A DNA stretch of 64,000 bases from CAMLIZ01 sp036231905 (GCF_036231905.1 NZ_JAZARE010000002.1:310001-374000); one strand, 5' to 3'; counted from the stretch's first letter, positions 1-8,904 are shown. The notes: generated by a model from the sequence alone, not told the origin. Numbers and translations: made by a program.

Positions 1-546
1 GACCACCACCACCCCGGCGACCCCGGCTACGAGATGCCGGCCGAGCGCTTTCTTGACGGTTCATCGCTGGGCCAGGTGCTGCAACTGCTCGAACGCGAAC
101 CCACCGAAACCCAGCGGCTGCTGGCCGCTGGCGACCACTGCCTCACCGCTGCATACCAAGGCGCGTGTCCCGGCGTGGAGCCGGGCGAGCTGTTGTTCCT
201 GCGCGCGGCCTGGCAGGCCAAGATGAGCGGCCGCAGCCTGAGCGATGTGATTGAGGGCATCCTCGCCGCGGCCCGGCAGGTGCGCCGGCAACATGACAGC
301 GAATTCGGTGAAAGCCGGTTCTTCGACCCGACCCGCGTACCCAAGGACCTGCCGGAAGGCGCTGCGTATGCCGGCATCGCGGTGCGCTACCGCGCGCTGC
401 TGCCCGATGGCGTGCTGAAGGAAATGCTCAAGGGAGCGTCGCCCGAGCACATCGAGCGCTTCATCGCCGAACACCAGGAAGCCGGTCGCCAAGCCTATGG
501 CAACCCGTACCGTGGGTATGCCGGCGCCTACTGGTCGGCCACCTGA
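1..546 (+). CDS. Unidentified protein, 3' part (5' end outside window)
   Basis: The frame is open from the first base of the window to a stop at 544-546. The first in-frame ATG is at 34, but a His/Pro/Gly-rich stretch precedes it with no stop, so the true start is probably upstream. The visible 170-180 residues are soluble-looking and rich in Ala, Glu and Arg, with no signal peptide, membrane segment or motif that I recognise. The C-terminus ends in a Tyr/Gly-rich stretch (residues near YRGYAGAYW). It converges on the minus-strand glycosyltransferase gene, overlapping its 3' end by 19 bases. Codon use matches the neighbours, which supports real coding. No function is proposed. Confidence 0.6.
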   Translation, partial: DHHHPGDPGYEMPAERFLDGSSLGQVLQLLEREPTETQRLLAAGDHCLTAAYQGACPGVEPGELLFLRAAWQAKMSGRSLSDVIEGILAAARQVRRQHDSEFGESRFFDPTRVPKDLPEGAAYAGIAVRYRALLPDGVLKEMLKGASPEHIERFIAEHQEAGRQAYGNPYRGYAGAYWSAT

Positions 547-1691
547 AGCTCGGTATTTTCAGGGCCAGGCGAAGTCGACCCCTGGTCGCCCGGGCAGTCG
601 TCCCACAGCGAATCGGCGAGTTCGAGCACGGCCTGGACCGGCACGTCATCCACCAACGACACCTCGTGCGGGCAGGCGTCGGTCATGGCGTTGCGGCCAC
701 ACAGCGGGCAGTTCATGCGCCATGAGGTCGCCACCCGCTGGGTGCGCGTGCTTAACGGCCCGAAGCTGCGCACATTCGCGACCCAGAAGATCGCCACGGT
801 CGGGGTGCCGAGTGCGCGCGCCAGGTGCACCGGTCCGGTGTCGTTGGACACCAGCAACCGCGCGCGCGCCAGAAGGCCTGCCAAGCCACCGACCGACAAG
901 CGGCCGGCCAGGTCGATGGCAGGCTGGCGCATGGCGCGGCACACCGCCGAGGTGAGCGCACTTTCCGGGGCGCTGCCATGCACCGCCACCACCGCGCCGC
1001 GTTCAGCGAAGGCGTCGCCCACGGCAGCAAAACGCTCCGGCGCCCAGCGCTTTTGCGCATGGCTGGCACCCGGCTGCAGCACCAGCAAGGGCGCCGGCGT
1101 CGGCGGCACCACGGCAGCCGCCTCCGCCACATCGCCCGGCCGCAGGGCCAGCTGCGGCTCCAGGGGCGCACTCGTTGCACCGGCCAGCCCCACACATTCC
1201 AGCAGCTGCAGGCTCACCGGATGGTGATCGTCCACATAGGGCAGGTTCCGGTCCAGCGGCTCGGCGTCCGGCGCGCACAGGCCGACGCTGAGGCGAGCGC
1301 CCAGCCGCCGCACGAAAGGATTGCTGTAGCGCCCGCCGCCATGCAGTTGCACTGCGAGGTCGAAACGGCGCGCGCGCAGCCGGTCCACCAGCGCTTGCAC
1401 GGCACCGGGCTCGAACGGAGCATTCGGATCCACGCTGACGCCGGGCACGGCCGGCAACTCGATCACCTGGTCCACCGGCCCCGACCGCTCGCGCAGGAAA
1501 TCGGCATGCCAGCGCTTGCCCAGCAGCACCAGCTCAGCGTGCGGATAGGCGCGTTTCAGCGCCGTGAGCGCGGGAAGCGTGACGATGAAGTCACCCACCG
1601 CATTGGCGCGCAACACCGCGATCTGCCGCACATCGGGAAGCCGGCCGCCAGCGGGTGGGAAAGGGCTGTGGGCGTCGCTGCTCATGGCCAT
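528..1691 (-). CDS. Glycosyltransferase family 9 (heptosyltransferase-like) protein
   Basis: The protein resembles ADP-heptose:LPS heptosyltransferases. Its N-terminal Rossmann strand (IAVLRANAVGDFIVTLPAL) carries the usual GD motif, and the C-terminal half has the GT9 nucleotide-binding signature (VSNDTGPVHLARALGTPTVAIFW). Near the end lies a CPLC...C.H cluster, as in many family members. It probably adds a heptose or related sugar to lipopolysaccharide at the cytoplasmic face of the inner membrane. About 387 residues, slightly long because of a loose C-terminal tail. The start is uncertain: ATGs at 1691 and 1685 and a GTG at 1724 are all in frame and none has a clear ribosome binding site. 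It lies just downstream of tmRNA, away from the main core cluster at 16.9-23.7 kb, so its acceptor cannot be told. Confidence 0.85.
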   Translation of the reverse strand: MAMSSDAHSPFPPAGGRLPDVRQIAVLRANAVGDFIVTLPALTALKRAYPHAELVLLGKRWHADFLRERSGPVDQVIELPAVPGVSVDPNAPFEPGAVQALVDRLRARRFDLAVQLHGGGRYSNPFVRRLGARLSVGLCAPDAEPLDRNLPYVDDHHPVSLQLLECVGLAGATSAPLEPQLALRPGDVAEAAAVVPPTPAPLLVLQPGASHAQKRWAPERFAAVGDAFAERGAVVAVHGSAPESALTSAVCRAMRQPAIDLAGRLSVGGLAGLLARARLLVSNDTGPVHLARALGTPTVAIFWVANVRSFGPLSTRTQRVATSWRMNCPLCGRNAMTDACPHEVSLVDDVPVQAVLELADSLWDDCPGDQGSTSPGPENTELQVADQ

Positions 1692-1743
1692 GCCCAGCAG
1701 CAGCACACGTGCCTGGAGCGGCACGCTGCGTCAGAAAAAGAGA

Positions 1744-2104
1744 TGGTGGAGCCGGCGGGAATCGAACCCGCGTCCGCAAGCCATCACCGGACAGTTCTAC
1801 ATGCTTAGCTGACTGATCTGAGTCTCACGATGCGGTCGCGCAGCAGCACGCTACCAACATCGCCAGTCACTGAATCTCGTTCTGAGCCGAGTGACCCAGC
1901 TCAGAACCAGCCAATGTGAATGACCTCTCAGCCCTTGCGAGCACGGCCCATTGGCCAACCGTTGAGAGGCTCACCGGTGTTAAGCGGCGAGAGCGTACGA
2001 AGAGTCGTTCGCAGTTACTTTGTTTCCAGATGGATTTACGAGCTGACTGGTGCTCGGCATGCCCTGCGCCGGATCCGTACCCACGTCGAAACCAGGTCGG
2101 CCCC
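1744..2104 (-). ncRNA. ssrA: tmRNA (transfer-messenger RNA)
   Basis: The minus strand begins with GGGGCCGACCTGGTTTCGAC at 2104 and ends with a T-arm (GGTTCGATTCCC) and GGCTCCACCA at 1744. The first six bases pair with GGCTCC just before the 3' ACCA, giving the tRNA-like acceptor stem of a 361-nt one-piece tmRNA. The tag reading frame is at 1980-2012 (complement), with resume codon GCG. It encodes ANDSSYALAA followed by TAA, a normal protease-degradation tag ending in ALAA. tmRNA with SmpB rescues stalled ribosomes and marks the nascent chain for proteolysis. The gene sits between gph and a glycosyltransferase gene on the same strand. No strong terminator follows, only a T5 run just past the CCA. 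Confidence 0.96.
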
Positions 2105-2114
2105 AGGAAACGAG

Positions 2115-2141
2115 AGTTTAGGCCAATCCCAGCCAATTCAA
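2115..2141 (-). promoter_or_regulatory. Possible tmRNA promoter inside the end of gph
   Basis: On the minus strand TTGAAT (2141-2136) and TAAACT (2120-2115) lie about ten bases upstream of the mature tmRNA 5' end, with a short 15-nt spacer. The site overlaps the last codons of gph. This is a weak match. tmRNA might instead be read through from gph and matured by RNase P. Confidence 0.25.
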
Positions 2142-2837
2142 GAGTTCGCCCGGCGATTCCAGCACTTTGTCCGCGCCCCACTGGGCCACGGGCGCTTCCT
2201 GCCCCAGGTAGCCCCAGCTGGCGGCAAAGGTCGCCATGCCGGCGGCCCGGCCGGCCTGCACGTCGCGTGCATCATCGCCCACATAGATGCACTGGCCCGG
2301 CTCACAGCCCAGCCGGCGTGCCGCCTCGAGCAGCGGCTCGGGGTGCGGCTTGGCGTGCGGCGTGGTGTCTCCGCAGATCACCACGGCGGCCCGGCGGTCC
2401 AGCCCCAGGCCCTGCAGCACCGGCGCGGTGAAGCGGGTGGCCTTGTTGGTCACCACGCCCCACGGCATGCGGGAGCGCTCCAGCGCGAGCAAGAGGGGCT
2501 CGACCTCGGCAAAGACGGCCGTGCGTTGTGTGAGCACCTGGGCATAACGCGCCAGGAACGCGTCGCGCAGGCTCTCGAAGTCCGCATCACCGGGGCCGAT
2601 GCCGAAAGCGGCCCCCACCATGCCGCGTGCGCCAGCGCCCACCATCGGGCGCAGCGCTTCGTAGGGCAAGGCCTCCAGGCCGCGCGCCTGGCGCAACCAG
2701 TTGGCAGCGGCCGCAAGGTCCGGCGCGCTGTCGATCAGCGTGCCATCCAGGTCGAACAGCACCGCCCGCACCCTGGTGCCTGGATCGGAAGCCGTCACCA
2801 CGCGATCCGTCTCGATCGTGTTCAGCGTGGTCGTCAT
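2118..2837 (-). CDS. gph: Phosphoglycolate phosphatase (HAD family)
   Basis: A 239-residue HAD-superfamily hydrolase. Motif I is FDLDGTLIDSAPDL (residues about 28-41) with the Asp nucleophile in DLDGT. A Thr-containing motif II (VVTNKAT) follows, and the acidic motif IV is YVGDDARDV. Members of this family dephosphorylate 2-phosphoglycolate, formed from DNA 3'-end repair and oxygenase side reactions, to glycolate in the cytoplasm. The gene overlaps the upstream ubiG stop by four bases (ATGA), so the two are translationally coupled; the ubiG-gph pair is a conserved proteobacterial arrangement. The exact substrate could be another small phosphate ester, since HAD phosphatases are often broad. 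Confidence 0.92.
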   Translation of the reverse strand: MTTTLNTIETDRVVTASDPGTRVRAVLFDLDGTLIDSAPDLAAAANWLRQARGLEALPYEALRPMVGAGARGMVGAAFGIGPGDADFESLRDAFLARYAQVLTQRTAVFAEVEPLLLALERSRMPWGVVTNKATRFTAPVLQGLGLDRRAAVVICGDTTPHAKPHPEPLLEAARRLGCEPGQCIYVGDDARDVQAGRAAGMATFAASWGYLGQEAPVAQWGADKVLESPGELLNWLGLA

Positions 2838-3544
2838 GCCGGCTTCCTGCAGGCCACCAGGTAATTGACACTGGTGTCGCCGGACAGCCAGCAGCGCTGG
2901 GTCAGCGGGTTGTATTCCATGCCACGGGTCTGCTGCAGCACCAGGCCGGCGTCACGGCACCACTGCGCCAGTTCGCTCGGACGGATGAAGCGGGCGTATT
3001 CGTGTGTGCCCTTGGGCAGCAGCTTCAGCACATGTTCCGCACCGACGATCGCAAAGACAAACGCCTTGGCGTTGCGGTTGATGGTGGAAAAGAACACCCA
3101 GCCACCCGGCTTCACCAACGCGTGGCAGGCACGCACGATGGAGGCGGGCTCGGGCACATGCTCCAGCATCTCCATGCAGGTGACGACGTCGAAGGCACCC
3201 GGCATCTCGACGGCCAGTGCTTCGGCAGGCACCTCGCGGTATTGCAGCTGCTCGACGCCAGCTTCCATGGCATGCAGCTGCGCGACGCGCAGGGGCTTGG
3301 TCGCCAGGTCAATGCCCAGCACCGACGCACCGCGCCTGGCCATGGACTCGGCCAGGATGCCGCCACCGCATCCCACGTCCACCACACGCCTGCCCGGCAG
3401 GCGCGCCAGGCTGTCGATCCAGTCCAGCCGCAGGGGGTTGATCTGGTGCAGCGGCTTGAATTCGCTGTTCGGATCCCACCAGCGGTGGGCCAGCTCGCTG
3501 AATTTGGCGAGCTCCTGGGGATCGGCGTTGACGGTGGCAGTCAT
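2834..3544 (-). CDS. ubiG: Ubiquinone biosynthesis O-methyltransferase
   Basis: A 236-residue class I SAM-dependent methyltransferase, the usual UbiG length when read from the ATG at 3544. Residues 12-32 (ELAKFSELAHRWWDPNSEF) are typical of UbiG, and the SAM-binding motif I is VDVGCGGG (about 55-62). It carries out both O-methylations in ubiquinone synthesis, on a membrane-associated complex. An upstream in-frame start at 3604 lies within the ompA terminator and is not credible. Located immediately after that terminator and coupled to gph, so it probably has its own promoter in the short gap 3545-3570. Confidence 0.94.
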   Translation of the reverse strand: MTATVNADPQELAKFSELAHRWWDPNSEFKPLHQINPLRLDWIDSLARLPGRRVVDVGCGGGILAESMARRGASVLGIDLATKPLRVAQLHAMEAGVEQLQYREVPAEALAVEMPGAFDVVTCMEMLEHVPEPASIVRACHALVKPGGWVFFSTINRNAKAFVFAIVGAEHVLKLLPKGTHEYARFIRPSELAQWCRDAGLVLQQTRGMEYNPLTQRCWLSGDTSVNYLVACRKPA

Positions 3545-3568
3545 ATTCCCCAATGGTACCGAGTCGGA

Positions 3569-3597
3569 AAACAAAAAGCCCCGCCGAGGCGGGGCTT
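3569..3597 (-). terminator. Rho-independent terminator after ompA
   Basis: A nine-pair stem AAGCCCCGC/GCGGGGCTT closes a four-base loop (CGAG on the plus strand). It is followed on the minus strand by TTTTTG. It lies 24 bases past the ompA stop and ends ompA transcription before ubiG. Confidence 0.9.
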
Positions 3598-3620
3598 CAA
3601 GCAACCAACCAGACGCTGGA

Positions 3621-4286
3621 TTACTTCTTGGTACGGGTACCGACCACTTCGATTTCCACGCGGCGGTTCTTGGCGCGGCCTTCGGAGGTCTTGTTGTCGG
3701 CCACAGGCGACTTCTCGCCCTTGCCTTCGGTGTACACGCGGTTCTTCTCGATGCCCTTGCTCACCAGATAGTTCTTCACCGCGTCGGAACGCTTGACGGA
3801 GAGCTTCTGGTTGTAGCCGTCGGTACCCACCGAGTCGGTGTGGCCGACAGCGATGATCACCTCGAGGTTGATGCCACCGGTCTTGCTGACCAGGTCATCC
3901 AGCTTGGCCTTGCCTTCGGGCTTGAGCACAGCCTTGTCGAAGTCGAAGAAGGTGTCAGCAGCGAACGTGACCTTCTCGCTCACCGGCGCGGGCGGAGCAG
4001 GCGGCGGCGGGGGCGGAGCCACCGGGGCCGGAGCCGGCGGGGGCGGCGGGGGAGCCACCGGCGGGGGCGGCGGCGGCGGCTTCAGGGCACCGTCGCAATC
4101 GGCATCTGCCGTAGCGGGTGTCCAGTTGGCATCGCGCCAGCAGAGTTCATTGGTCCCGTTCTTCCAGACGGTGCCATCGGCTGCGCGCCAGTTGTCTCCA
4201 CCGGTCTTGACCTGTGCAAAGGCCGCCAGCGGAGCGACGAGCGCAGCTGATGCAAAAAGCACCGCCACACTGTTGAGTTTCTTCAT
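3621..4286 (-). CDS. ompA: OmpA family outer-membrane lipid/peptidoglycan-linking protein
   Basis: A 221-residue exported protein. Residues 1-24 form a signal peptide (MKKLNSVAVLF...AAFA). A short N-terminal region with two cysteines (about 49 and 64) follows. Residues 70-101 are a very Pro/Ala-rich linker, and residues 103-221 form the OmpA C-terminal peptidoglycan-binding domain (HTDSVGTDGYN, then GRAKNRRVEIE). The start at 4286 is chosen because a strong GAGGAGA site lies just upstream; the longer frame to 4382 has no signal sequence at its beginning. The protein anchors the outer membrane to the cell wall. It lacks the eight-stranded barrel of E. coli OmpA, as is usual for this betaproteobacterial group. 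It is divergent from gyrA. Confidence 0.93.
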   Translation of the reverse strand: MKKLNSVAVLFASAALVAPLAAFAQVKTGGDNWRAADGTVWKNGTNELCWRDANWTPATADADCDGALKPPPPPPPVAPPPPPPAPAPVAPPPPPPAPPAPVSEKVTFAADTFFDFDKAVLKPEGKAKLDDLVSKTGGINLEVIIAVGHTDSVGTDGYNQKLSVKRSDAVKNYLVSKGIEKNRVYTEGKGEKSPVADNKTSEGRAKNRRVEIEVVGTRTKK

Positions 4287-4487
4287 GATTCTCCTCTCAA
4301 GGAAAGCCGCAGAAGCCTGCGAAACGTCCAAATCGGAAGCGAGATAACCTGGCAAACGCCCGGTTTGGCGAGCGCTCACCACCGATGACCCATTGTGCCA
4401 GCCGACTCATCGGATGCTAGTCATTTTGGGCTTCCAGGCCATGTCGGGCAGGAGCCTTGTTGCGCTGGTGCTACAGGCACCGCCCTT

Positions 4488-4493
4488 TAGAAT
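4488..4493 (+). promoter_or_regulatory. Candidate -10 element upstream of gyrA
   Basis: TAGAAT lies 69 bases before the gyrA ATG, in the 276-base gap between divergent ompA and gyrA. No convincing -35 hexamer stands 16-18 bases further up. The rest of the gap holds nothing else that I recognise. Confidence 0.3.
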
Positions 4494-4562
4494 CGGTGTT
4501 CCAACCCCCTGAGCCTTTCGCGGCTGAGCCCTTCAGCCAGTGGATCGAGCCCGCCTGCCTCC

Positions 4563-7199
4563 ATGACCCAGTTCGCCAAGGAAACCATCGCCGTCAGTCT
4601 CGAAGAGGAGATGCGGCGTTCCTACCTCGACTACGCGATGAGCGTGATCGTCGGCCGTGCGCTGCCCGACGCGCGCGACGGCCTCAAGCCCGTGCACCGG
4701 CGCGTACTGTTCGCGATGCACGAGCTGAACAACGACTGGAACCGGCCCTACAAGAAGTCGGCGCGTATCGTCGGCGACGTGATCGGTAAGTACCATCCGC
4801 ACGGCGACACCGCGGTGTACGACGCGATCGTGCGCATGGCGCAGGACTTTTCCCTGCGCCACATGCTGGTGGACGGCCAGGGCAACTTCGGCTCGGTGGA
4901 CGGCGACAACGCCGCGGCCATGCGGTACACCGAAATCCGCCTCGCCAAGATTGCGCACGAGATGCTGGCCGACATCGACAAGGAAACCGTCGACTTCGGC
5001 CCCAACTACGACGGGTCGGAAAAAGAGCCGCTGGTGCTGCCCAGCCGCCTGCCCAACCTGCTGATCAACGGCTCGGCCGGCATCGCGGTGGGGATGGCCA
5101 CCAACATCCCGCCGCACAACCTCAACGAGGTGGTGGACGCCTGCCTGCACCTGCTGAAGAACAGCGAGGCCACGCTCGAGGAGCTGATGGAGATCGTGCC
5201 GGCGCCGGACTTCCCCACTGCCGGCATCATCTACGGCATCACCGGGGTGCGCGAGGGTTACCGCACCGGGCGCGGCAAGGTGATCATGCGCGCCAAGTGC
5301 CACTTCGAGGACATCGGCAAGGGCGAACGCCAGGCGATCATCGTCGACGAGATCCCCTATCAGGTGAACAAGAAGACGCTGCTCGAGCGCATCGCCGAGC
5401 TCGTCAACGACAAGAAGATCGAAGGCATCAGCCACATCCAGGACGAGTCGGACAAGTCCGGCATGCGGGTGGTCATCGAGCTCAAGCGCGGTGAAGTGCC
5501 CGAGGTGGTGCTGAACAACCTGTACAAGCAGACGCAGCTGCAGGACACCTTCGGCATGAACATGGTGGCGCTGATCGACGGTCAGCCGCGCCTGTGCAAC
5601 CTGAAGCAGCTGCTGGACGTCTTCCTGGACCATCGGCGCGAGGTGATCACCCGCCGCACCGTGTTCGAGCTGCGCAAGGCGCGCGAGCGCGGCCATGTGC
5701 TCGAAGGCCTGGCGGTGGCGCTGGCGAACATCGACGAGTTCATCGAGACCATCAAGACCTCGCCCACCCCGCCGGTGGCCAAGCAGGCGCTGATGAGCAA
5801 GAGCTGGGACTCGTCGCTGGTGCGCGAGATGCTGGTGCGCGCCGAGGCCGACACGCCGGGCGGGCGCGACGCCTTCCGCCCCGAAGGCCTGCCGCCGCAC
5901 TACGGCATGCAGACCGACGGCCTGTACCGCCTGTCCGACGACCAGGCCAGCGAAATTCTGCAGATGCGCCTGCAGCGCCTGACCGGCCTGGAGCAGGACA
6001 AGATCATCGGCGAGTACAAGGACGTGATGGCGCAGATCGCCGATCTGCTGGACATCCTGGCCAAGCCGGAGCGTGTCACCTTCATCATCGGCGAGGAACT
6101 CACCTCGCTGAAAACCGAGTTCGGGCAGAGCAAGCTGGCGGCCCGCCGCAGCCACATCGAGCACAACGCGCTGGAGCTGGGCACCGAAGACCTGATCACG
6201 CCCACCGACATGGTGGTGACGCTCAGCCACACCGGCTACATCAAGAGCCAGCCGCTCACCGAATACCGCGCCCAGAAGCGCGGCGGCCGCGGCAAGCAGG
6301 CCACCGCGACGAAGGAAGACGACTGGATCGACCAGCTCTTCATCGCCAACACCCACGACTGGATCCTGTGCTTCAGCAACCGCGGCCGCGTGTACTGGCT
6401 GAAGGTGTGGGAGGTGCCGCAAGGCTCGCGCAACTCGCGCGGCAAGCCGATCGTCAACATGTTCCCGCTGCAGCCGGAGGAGAAGATCACCGTGGTGCTG
6501 CCGCTCACCGGTGAGTTCCGCACCTTCCCGGCAGACCACTACATCTTCATGGCCACCGCGCTGGGCACCGTGAAGAAGACCTCGCTGGACGAGTTCAGCA
6601 ATCCGCGCAAGGCCGGCATCATCGCAGTGGACCTGGACCAGGGCGACTTCCTCATCGGCGCCGCGCTCACCGACGGCAAGCACGACGTGATGCTGTTCTC
6701 CGACGGCGGCAAGGCGGTGCGATTCGACGAGGACGATGTGCGCGCCATGGGCCGCCAGGCCCGCGGCGTGCGCGGCATGATGCTCGAGGAAGGCCAGCAG
6801 GTCATTGCCATGCTGGTGGCCGAGGACGAGACGCAGAGCGTGCTGACCGCCACCGAAAACGGCTACGGCAAGCGCACTTCCATCGTCGAGTACACCCGCC
6901 ACGGCCGCGGCACCAAGGGCATGATCGCCATCTCGCAAAGCGAGCGCAACGGTAAGGTGGTTGCCGCCACCCTGGTGCGCCCGGAAGACGAGATCATGCT
7001 GATCACCGACAAGGGCGTGCTGGTGCGCACCCGGGTACGCGAGATCCGCGAACTCGGCCGCGCCACCCAGGGCGTGACCCTCATCGCGCTGGACGACGGC
7101 TCACAGCTGATCGGCCTGCAACGCATCGTCGAGAACGATGCCAACGTCGACACCGACACCGACATCGCCGGCACCCCCGGCGAGGAGAACAACTCTTGA
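4563..7199 (+). CDS. gyrA: DNA gyrase subunit A
   Basis: An 878-residue type IIA topoisomerase subunit that, with GyrB, introduces negative supercoils into DNA using ATP. The catalytic tyrosine is Tyr122 (AAMRYTEIR), matching E. coli numbering. The quinolone region reads HPHGDTAVYDAIVRM, with Thr at position 83 and Asp at 87; Thr83 occurs naturally in several species and is not by itself a resistance change. The C-terminal beta-pinwheel contains the GyrA box (QKRGGRG). It starts the plus-strand run gyrA, DUF2059, serC and pheA, whose ends all overlap. Its last bases TTGA hold both the stop codon and the TTG start of the next gene, a sign of coupled translation. Confidence 0.98.
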   Translation: MTQFAKETIAVSLEEEMRRSYLDYAMSVIVGRALPDARDGLKPVHRRVLFAMHELNNDWNRPYKKSARIVGDVIGKYHPHGDTAVYDAIVRMAQDFSLRHMLVDGQGNFGSVDGDNAAAMRYTEIRLAKIAHEMLADIDKETVDFGPNYDGSEKEPLVLPSRLPNLLINGSAGIAVGMATNIPPHNLNEVVDACLHLLKNSEATLEELMEIVPAPDFPTAGIIYGITGVREGYRTGRGKVIMRAKCHFEDIGKGERQAIIVDEIPYQVNKKTLLERIAELVNDKKIEGISHIQDESDKSGMRVVIELKRGEVPEVVLNNLYKQTQLQDTFGMNMVALIDGQPRLCNLKQLLDVFLDHRREVITRRTVFELRKARERGHVLEGLAVALANIDEFIETIKTSPTPPVAKQALMSKSWDSSLVREMLVRAEADTPGGRDAFRPEGLPPHYGMQTDGLYRLSDDQASEILQMRLQRLTGLEQDKIIGEYKDVMAQIADLLDILAKPERVTFIIGEELTSLKTEFGQSKLAARRSHIEHNALELGTEDLITPTDMVVTLSHTGYIKSQPLTEYRAQKRGGRGKQATATKEDDWIDQLFIANTHDWILCFSNRGRVYWLKVWEVPQGSRNSRGKPIVNMFPLQPEEKITVVLPLTGEFRTFPADHYIFMATALGTVKKTSLDEFSNPRKAGIIAVDLDQGDFLIGAALTDGKHDVMLFSDGGKAVRFDEDDVRAMGRQARGVRGMMLEEGQQVIAMLVAEDETQSVLTATENGYGKRTSIVEYTRHGRGTKGMIAISQSERNGKVVAATLVRPEDEIMLITDKGVLVRTRVREIRELGRATQGVTLIALDDGSQLIGLQRIVENDANVDTDTDIAGTPGEENNS

Positions 7200-7807
7200 A
7201 ATTCCGCATCCTGACGCTGGCACTTTCGCTGGCTTTTGCTTCCGCCGCCCACGCACAAGGCAGCGCCGCCAGCGCACCGGCCCCGTCGTCGCCTGCCAAG
7301 AAGGAGCTGGTCCAGCGCGTGCTGAAGCTGCAGCAGCCCGGCATCGAGAACATGGCCCAGCAGCTGGCCGAAGAACCCGTGGCCCAGCTGGCGCCGCAGG
7401 CCAACATGGCGCTGCAGAGCAAGGTGCCGGCCGACAAGCGCGAGGCCGTGATGAAGGACATCCAGGCCGACATCAAGAAGTACCTCGATGAAGCGGTGCC
7501 GCTGGTGCGGGAACGCGCCGGCAAGCTGGCGCCCACCATCATCGGCCCCATGCTCGAAGAGCGCTTCAGCGAGGACGAACTCAAGCAGCTGGCAGGCTGG
7601 CTGGAATCGCCCGTGGTGCGCAAGTACCAGCAGATGGTGCCGGAGATCCAGAAGGGCCTGGTGGAGAAGCTGGCAGCCGATGTGCGGCCCGCCATCGAAC
7701 CCAAGGCGCGCGCGATGCAGGCCGCCATGGCCAAGCACCTGGGCGTGCAGCCGGCGCAACCGGCCGGCCCTGCGGCGTCGGGCGCGGCCCCCGCCAAGAA
7801 GAAGTGA
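7196..7807 (+). CDS. DUF2059 family exported protein
   Basis: A 203-residue protein starting at TTG 7196, overlapping the gyrA stop. An in-frame signal peptide (MKFRILTLALSLAFASAAHAQ) follows the TTG directly, which makes this start convincing. The mature part is mostly helical and charged. It carries the DUF2059-type segment in which helices around ERFSEDELKQLAGWLESPV precede a conserved Lys-Tyr pair. Residues 173-203 form an Ala/Pro-rich tail ending in lysines. The family is periplasmic and its function is not known to me. The placement between gyrA and serC is common in Burkholderiales and probably reflects shared transcription rather than a shared task. Confidence 0.85.
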   Translation: MKFRILTLALSLAFASAAHAQGSAASAPAPSSPAKKELVQRVLKLQQPGIENMAQQLAEEPVAQLAPQANMALQSKVPADKREAVMKDIQADIKKYLDEAVPLVRERAGKLAPTIIGPMLEERFSEDELKQLAGWLESPVVRKYQQMVPEIQKGLVEKLAADVRPAIEPKARAMQAAMAKHLGVQPAQPAGPAASGAAPAKKK

Positions 7808-8904
7808 TGGACCAGCGCGCGTACAACTTCGCTCCGGGGCCCGCAGCGCTGCCCGAAGAGGTGCTGCGCGAGGCCGCTGCCGACATGCTGAACTGGCATG
7901 GCAGCGGCATGGGCGTGATGGAGATGAGCCATCGCGGCCGCGAGTTCATCTCGATCTATGAAGAAGCGGAATCACTGGCGCGTGAGCTGCTCGCGGTGCC
8001 GGCTCACTTCCGCATCCTCTTCATGCAAGGTGGTGGCCTGGGCGAAAACGCGATCGTGCCGCTGAACCTGTCGCGTGGTGGCAAGGCCGACTTCGTGATC
8101 ACCGGCAGTTGGTCGCAGAAGTCGCACAAGGAAGCGCAGCGCTATTGCGATGCGGCCGTGGCGGCCAGCAACCAGGCCGACGGCCACACCCGCCTGCCCG
8201 ATCCTTCCAGCTGGCAGCTGCGCGATGGCCTTTCGTACGTGCACGTGTGCAGCAACGAAACCATCAACGGCGTCGAGATGCACACGCTGCCCGACCTCAA
8301 GGCGCTGGGCTGCGACGCGCCGCTGGTGGCCGACATCTCCTCGCACATGGCTTCGCGGCCGGTGGACTGGTCACGCCTGGGCCTGGCCTTCGGCGGCGCC
8401 CAGAAGAACATCGGCCCCGCCGGCCTGACGCTGGTGTTCGTGCGTGAAGACCTGCTGGGCCATGCGCTGCCGATCTGCCCCTCGGCCTTCGACTACAAGA
8501 CCGTGGCCGAGCACCAGTCGATGTTCAACACGCCGCCCACCTACGGTATCTACATCGCCGGGCTGGTGTTCAACTGGCTCAAGCGCCAGGGCGGCATCGC
8601 GGCCATCGAGCAACGCAACGTCGAAAAGGCGCGCCTGCTGTACGAGTGCATCGACGGCTCCGGCGGCTTCTATGTCAACCGGGTGGCTGCCAACTGCCGC
8701 TCGCGCATGAACGTACCCTTTTTCCTGCACGACGAAAAGCTCAACGACAGCTTCCTCGCCGGTGCCAAGGAGCGTGCACTGCTGCAGCTCAAGGGCCACA
8801 AGAGCGTAGGTGGCATGCGTGCTTCCATCTACAACGCAATGCCGCTGCAGGGCGTGCAGGCGCTGGTGAGCTACATGCGCGAGTTCGCGGCCCGCCATGG
8901 CTGA
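7807..8904 (+). CDS. serC: Phosphoserine aminotransferase
   Basis: A 365-residue PLP enzyme converting 3-phosphohydroxypyruvate and glutamate to phosphoserine; it also acts in pyridoxal phosphate synthesis. It begins with the family signature YNFAPGPAALPEEVL. The PLP lysine lies in GGAQKNIGPAG. The ATG at 7807 overlaps the stop of the preceding gene (GTGATG); a GTG one codon earlier is possible. The C-terminus overlaps the pheA start by eight bases. The serC-pheA-tyrA-aroA order is a classic arrangement linking serine and aromatic amino acid synthesis. Confidence 0.97.
   Translation: MDQRAYNFAPGPAALPEEVLREAAADMLNWHGSGMGVMEMSHRGREFISIYEEAESLARELLAVPAHFRILFMQGGGLGENAIVPLNLSRGGKADFVITGSWSQKSHKEAQRYCDAAVAASNQADGHTRLPDPSSWQLRDGLSYVHVCSNETINGVEMHTLPDLKALGCDAPLVADISSHMASRPVDWSRLGLAFGGAQKNIGPAGLTLVFVREDLLGHALPICPSAFDYKTVAEHQSMFNTPPTYGIYIAGLVFNWLKRQGGIAAIEQRNVEKARLLYECIDGSGGFYVNRVAANCRSRMNVPFFLHDEKLNDSFLAGAKERALLQLKGHKSVGGMRASIYNAMPLQGVQALVSYMREFAARHG

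Noticed and set aside
4645..4830. Quinolone-resistance change in gyrA
   Set aside because: Thr at position 83 is a natural residue in several bacteria and Asp87 is intact, so resistance cannot be claimed.
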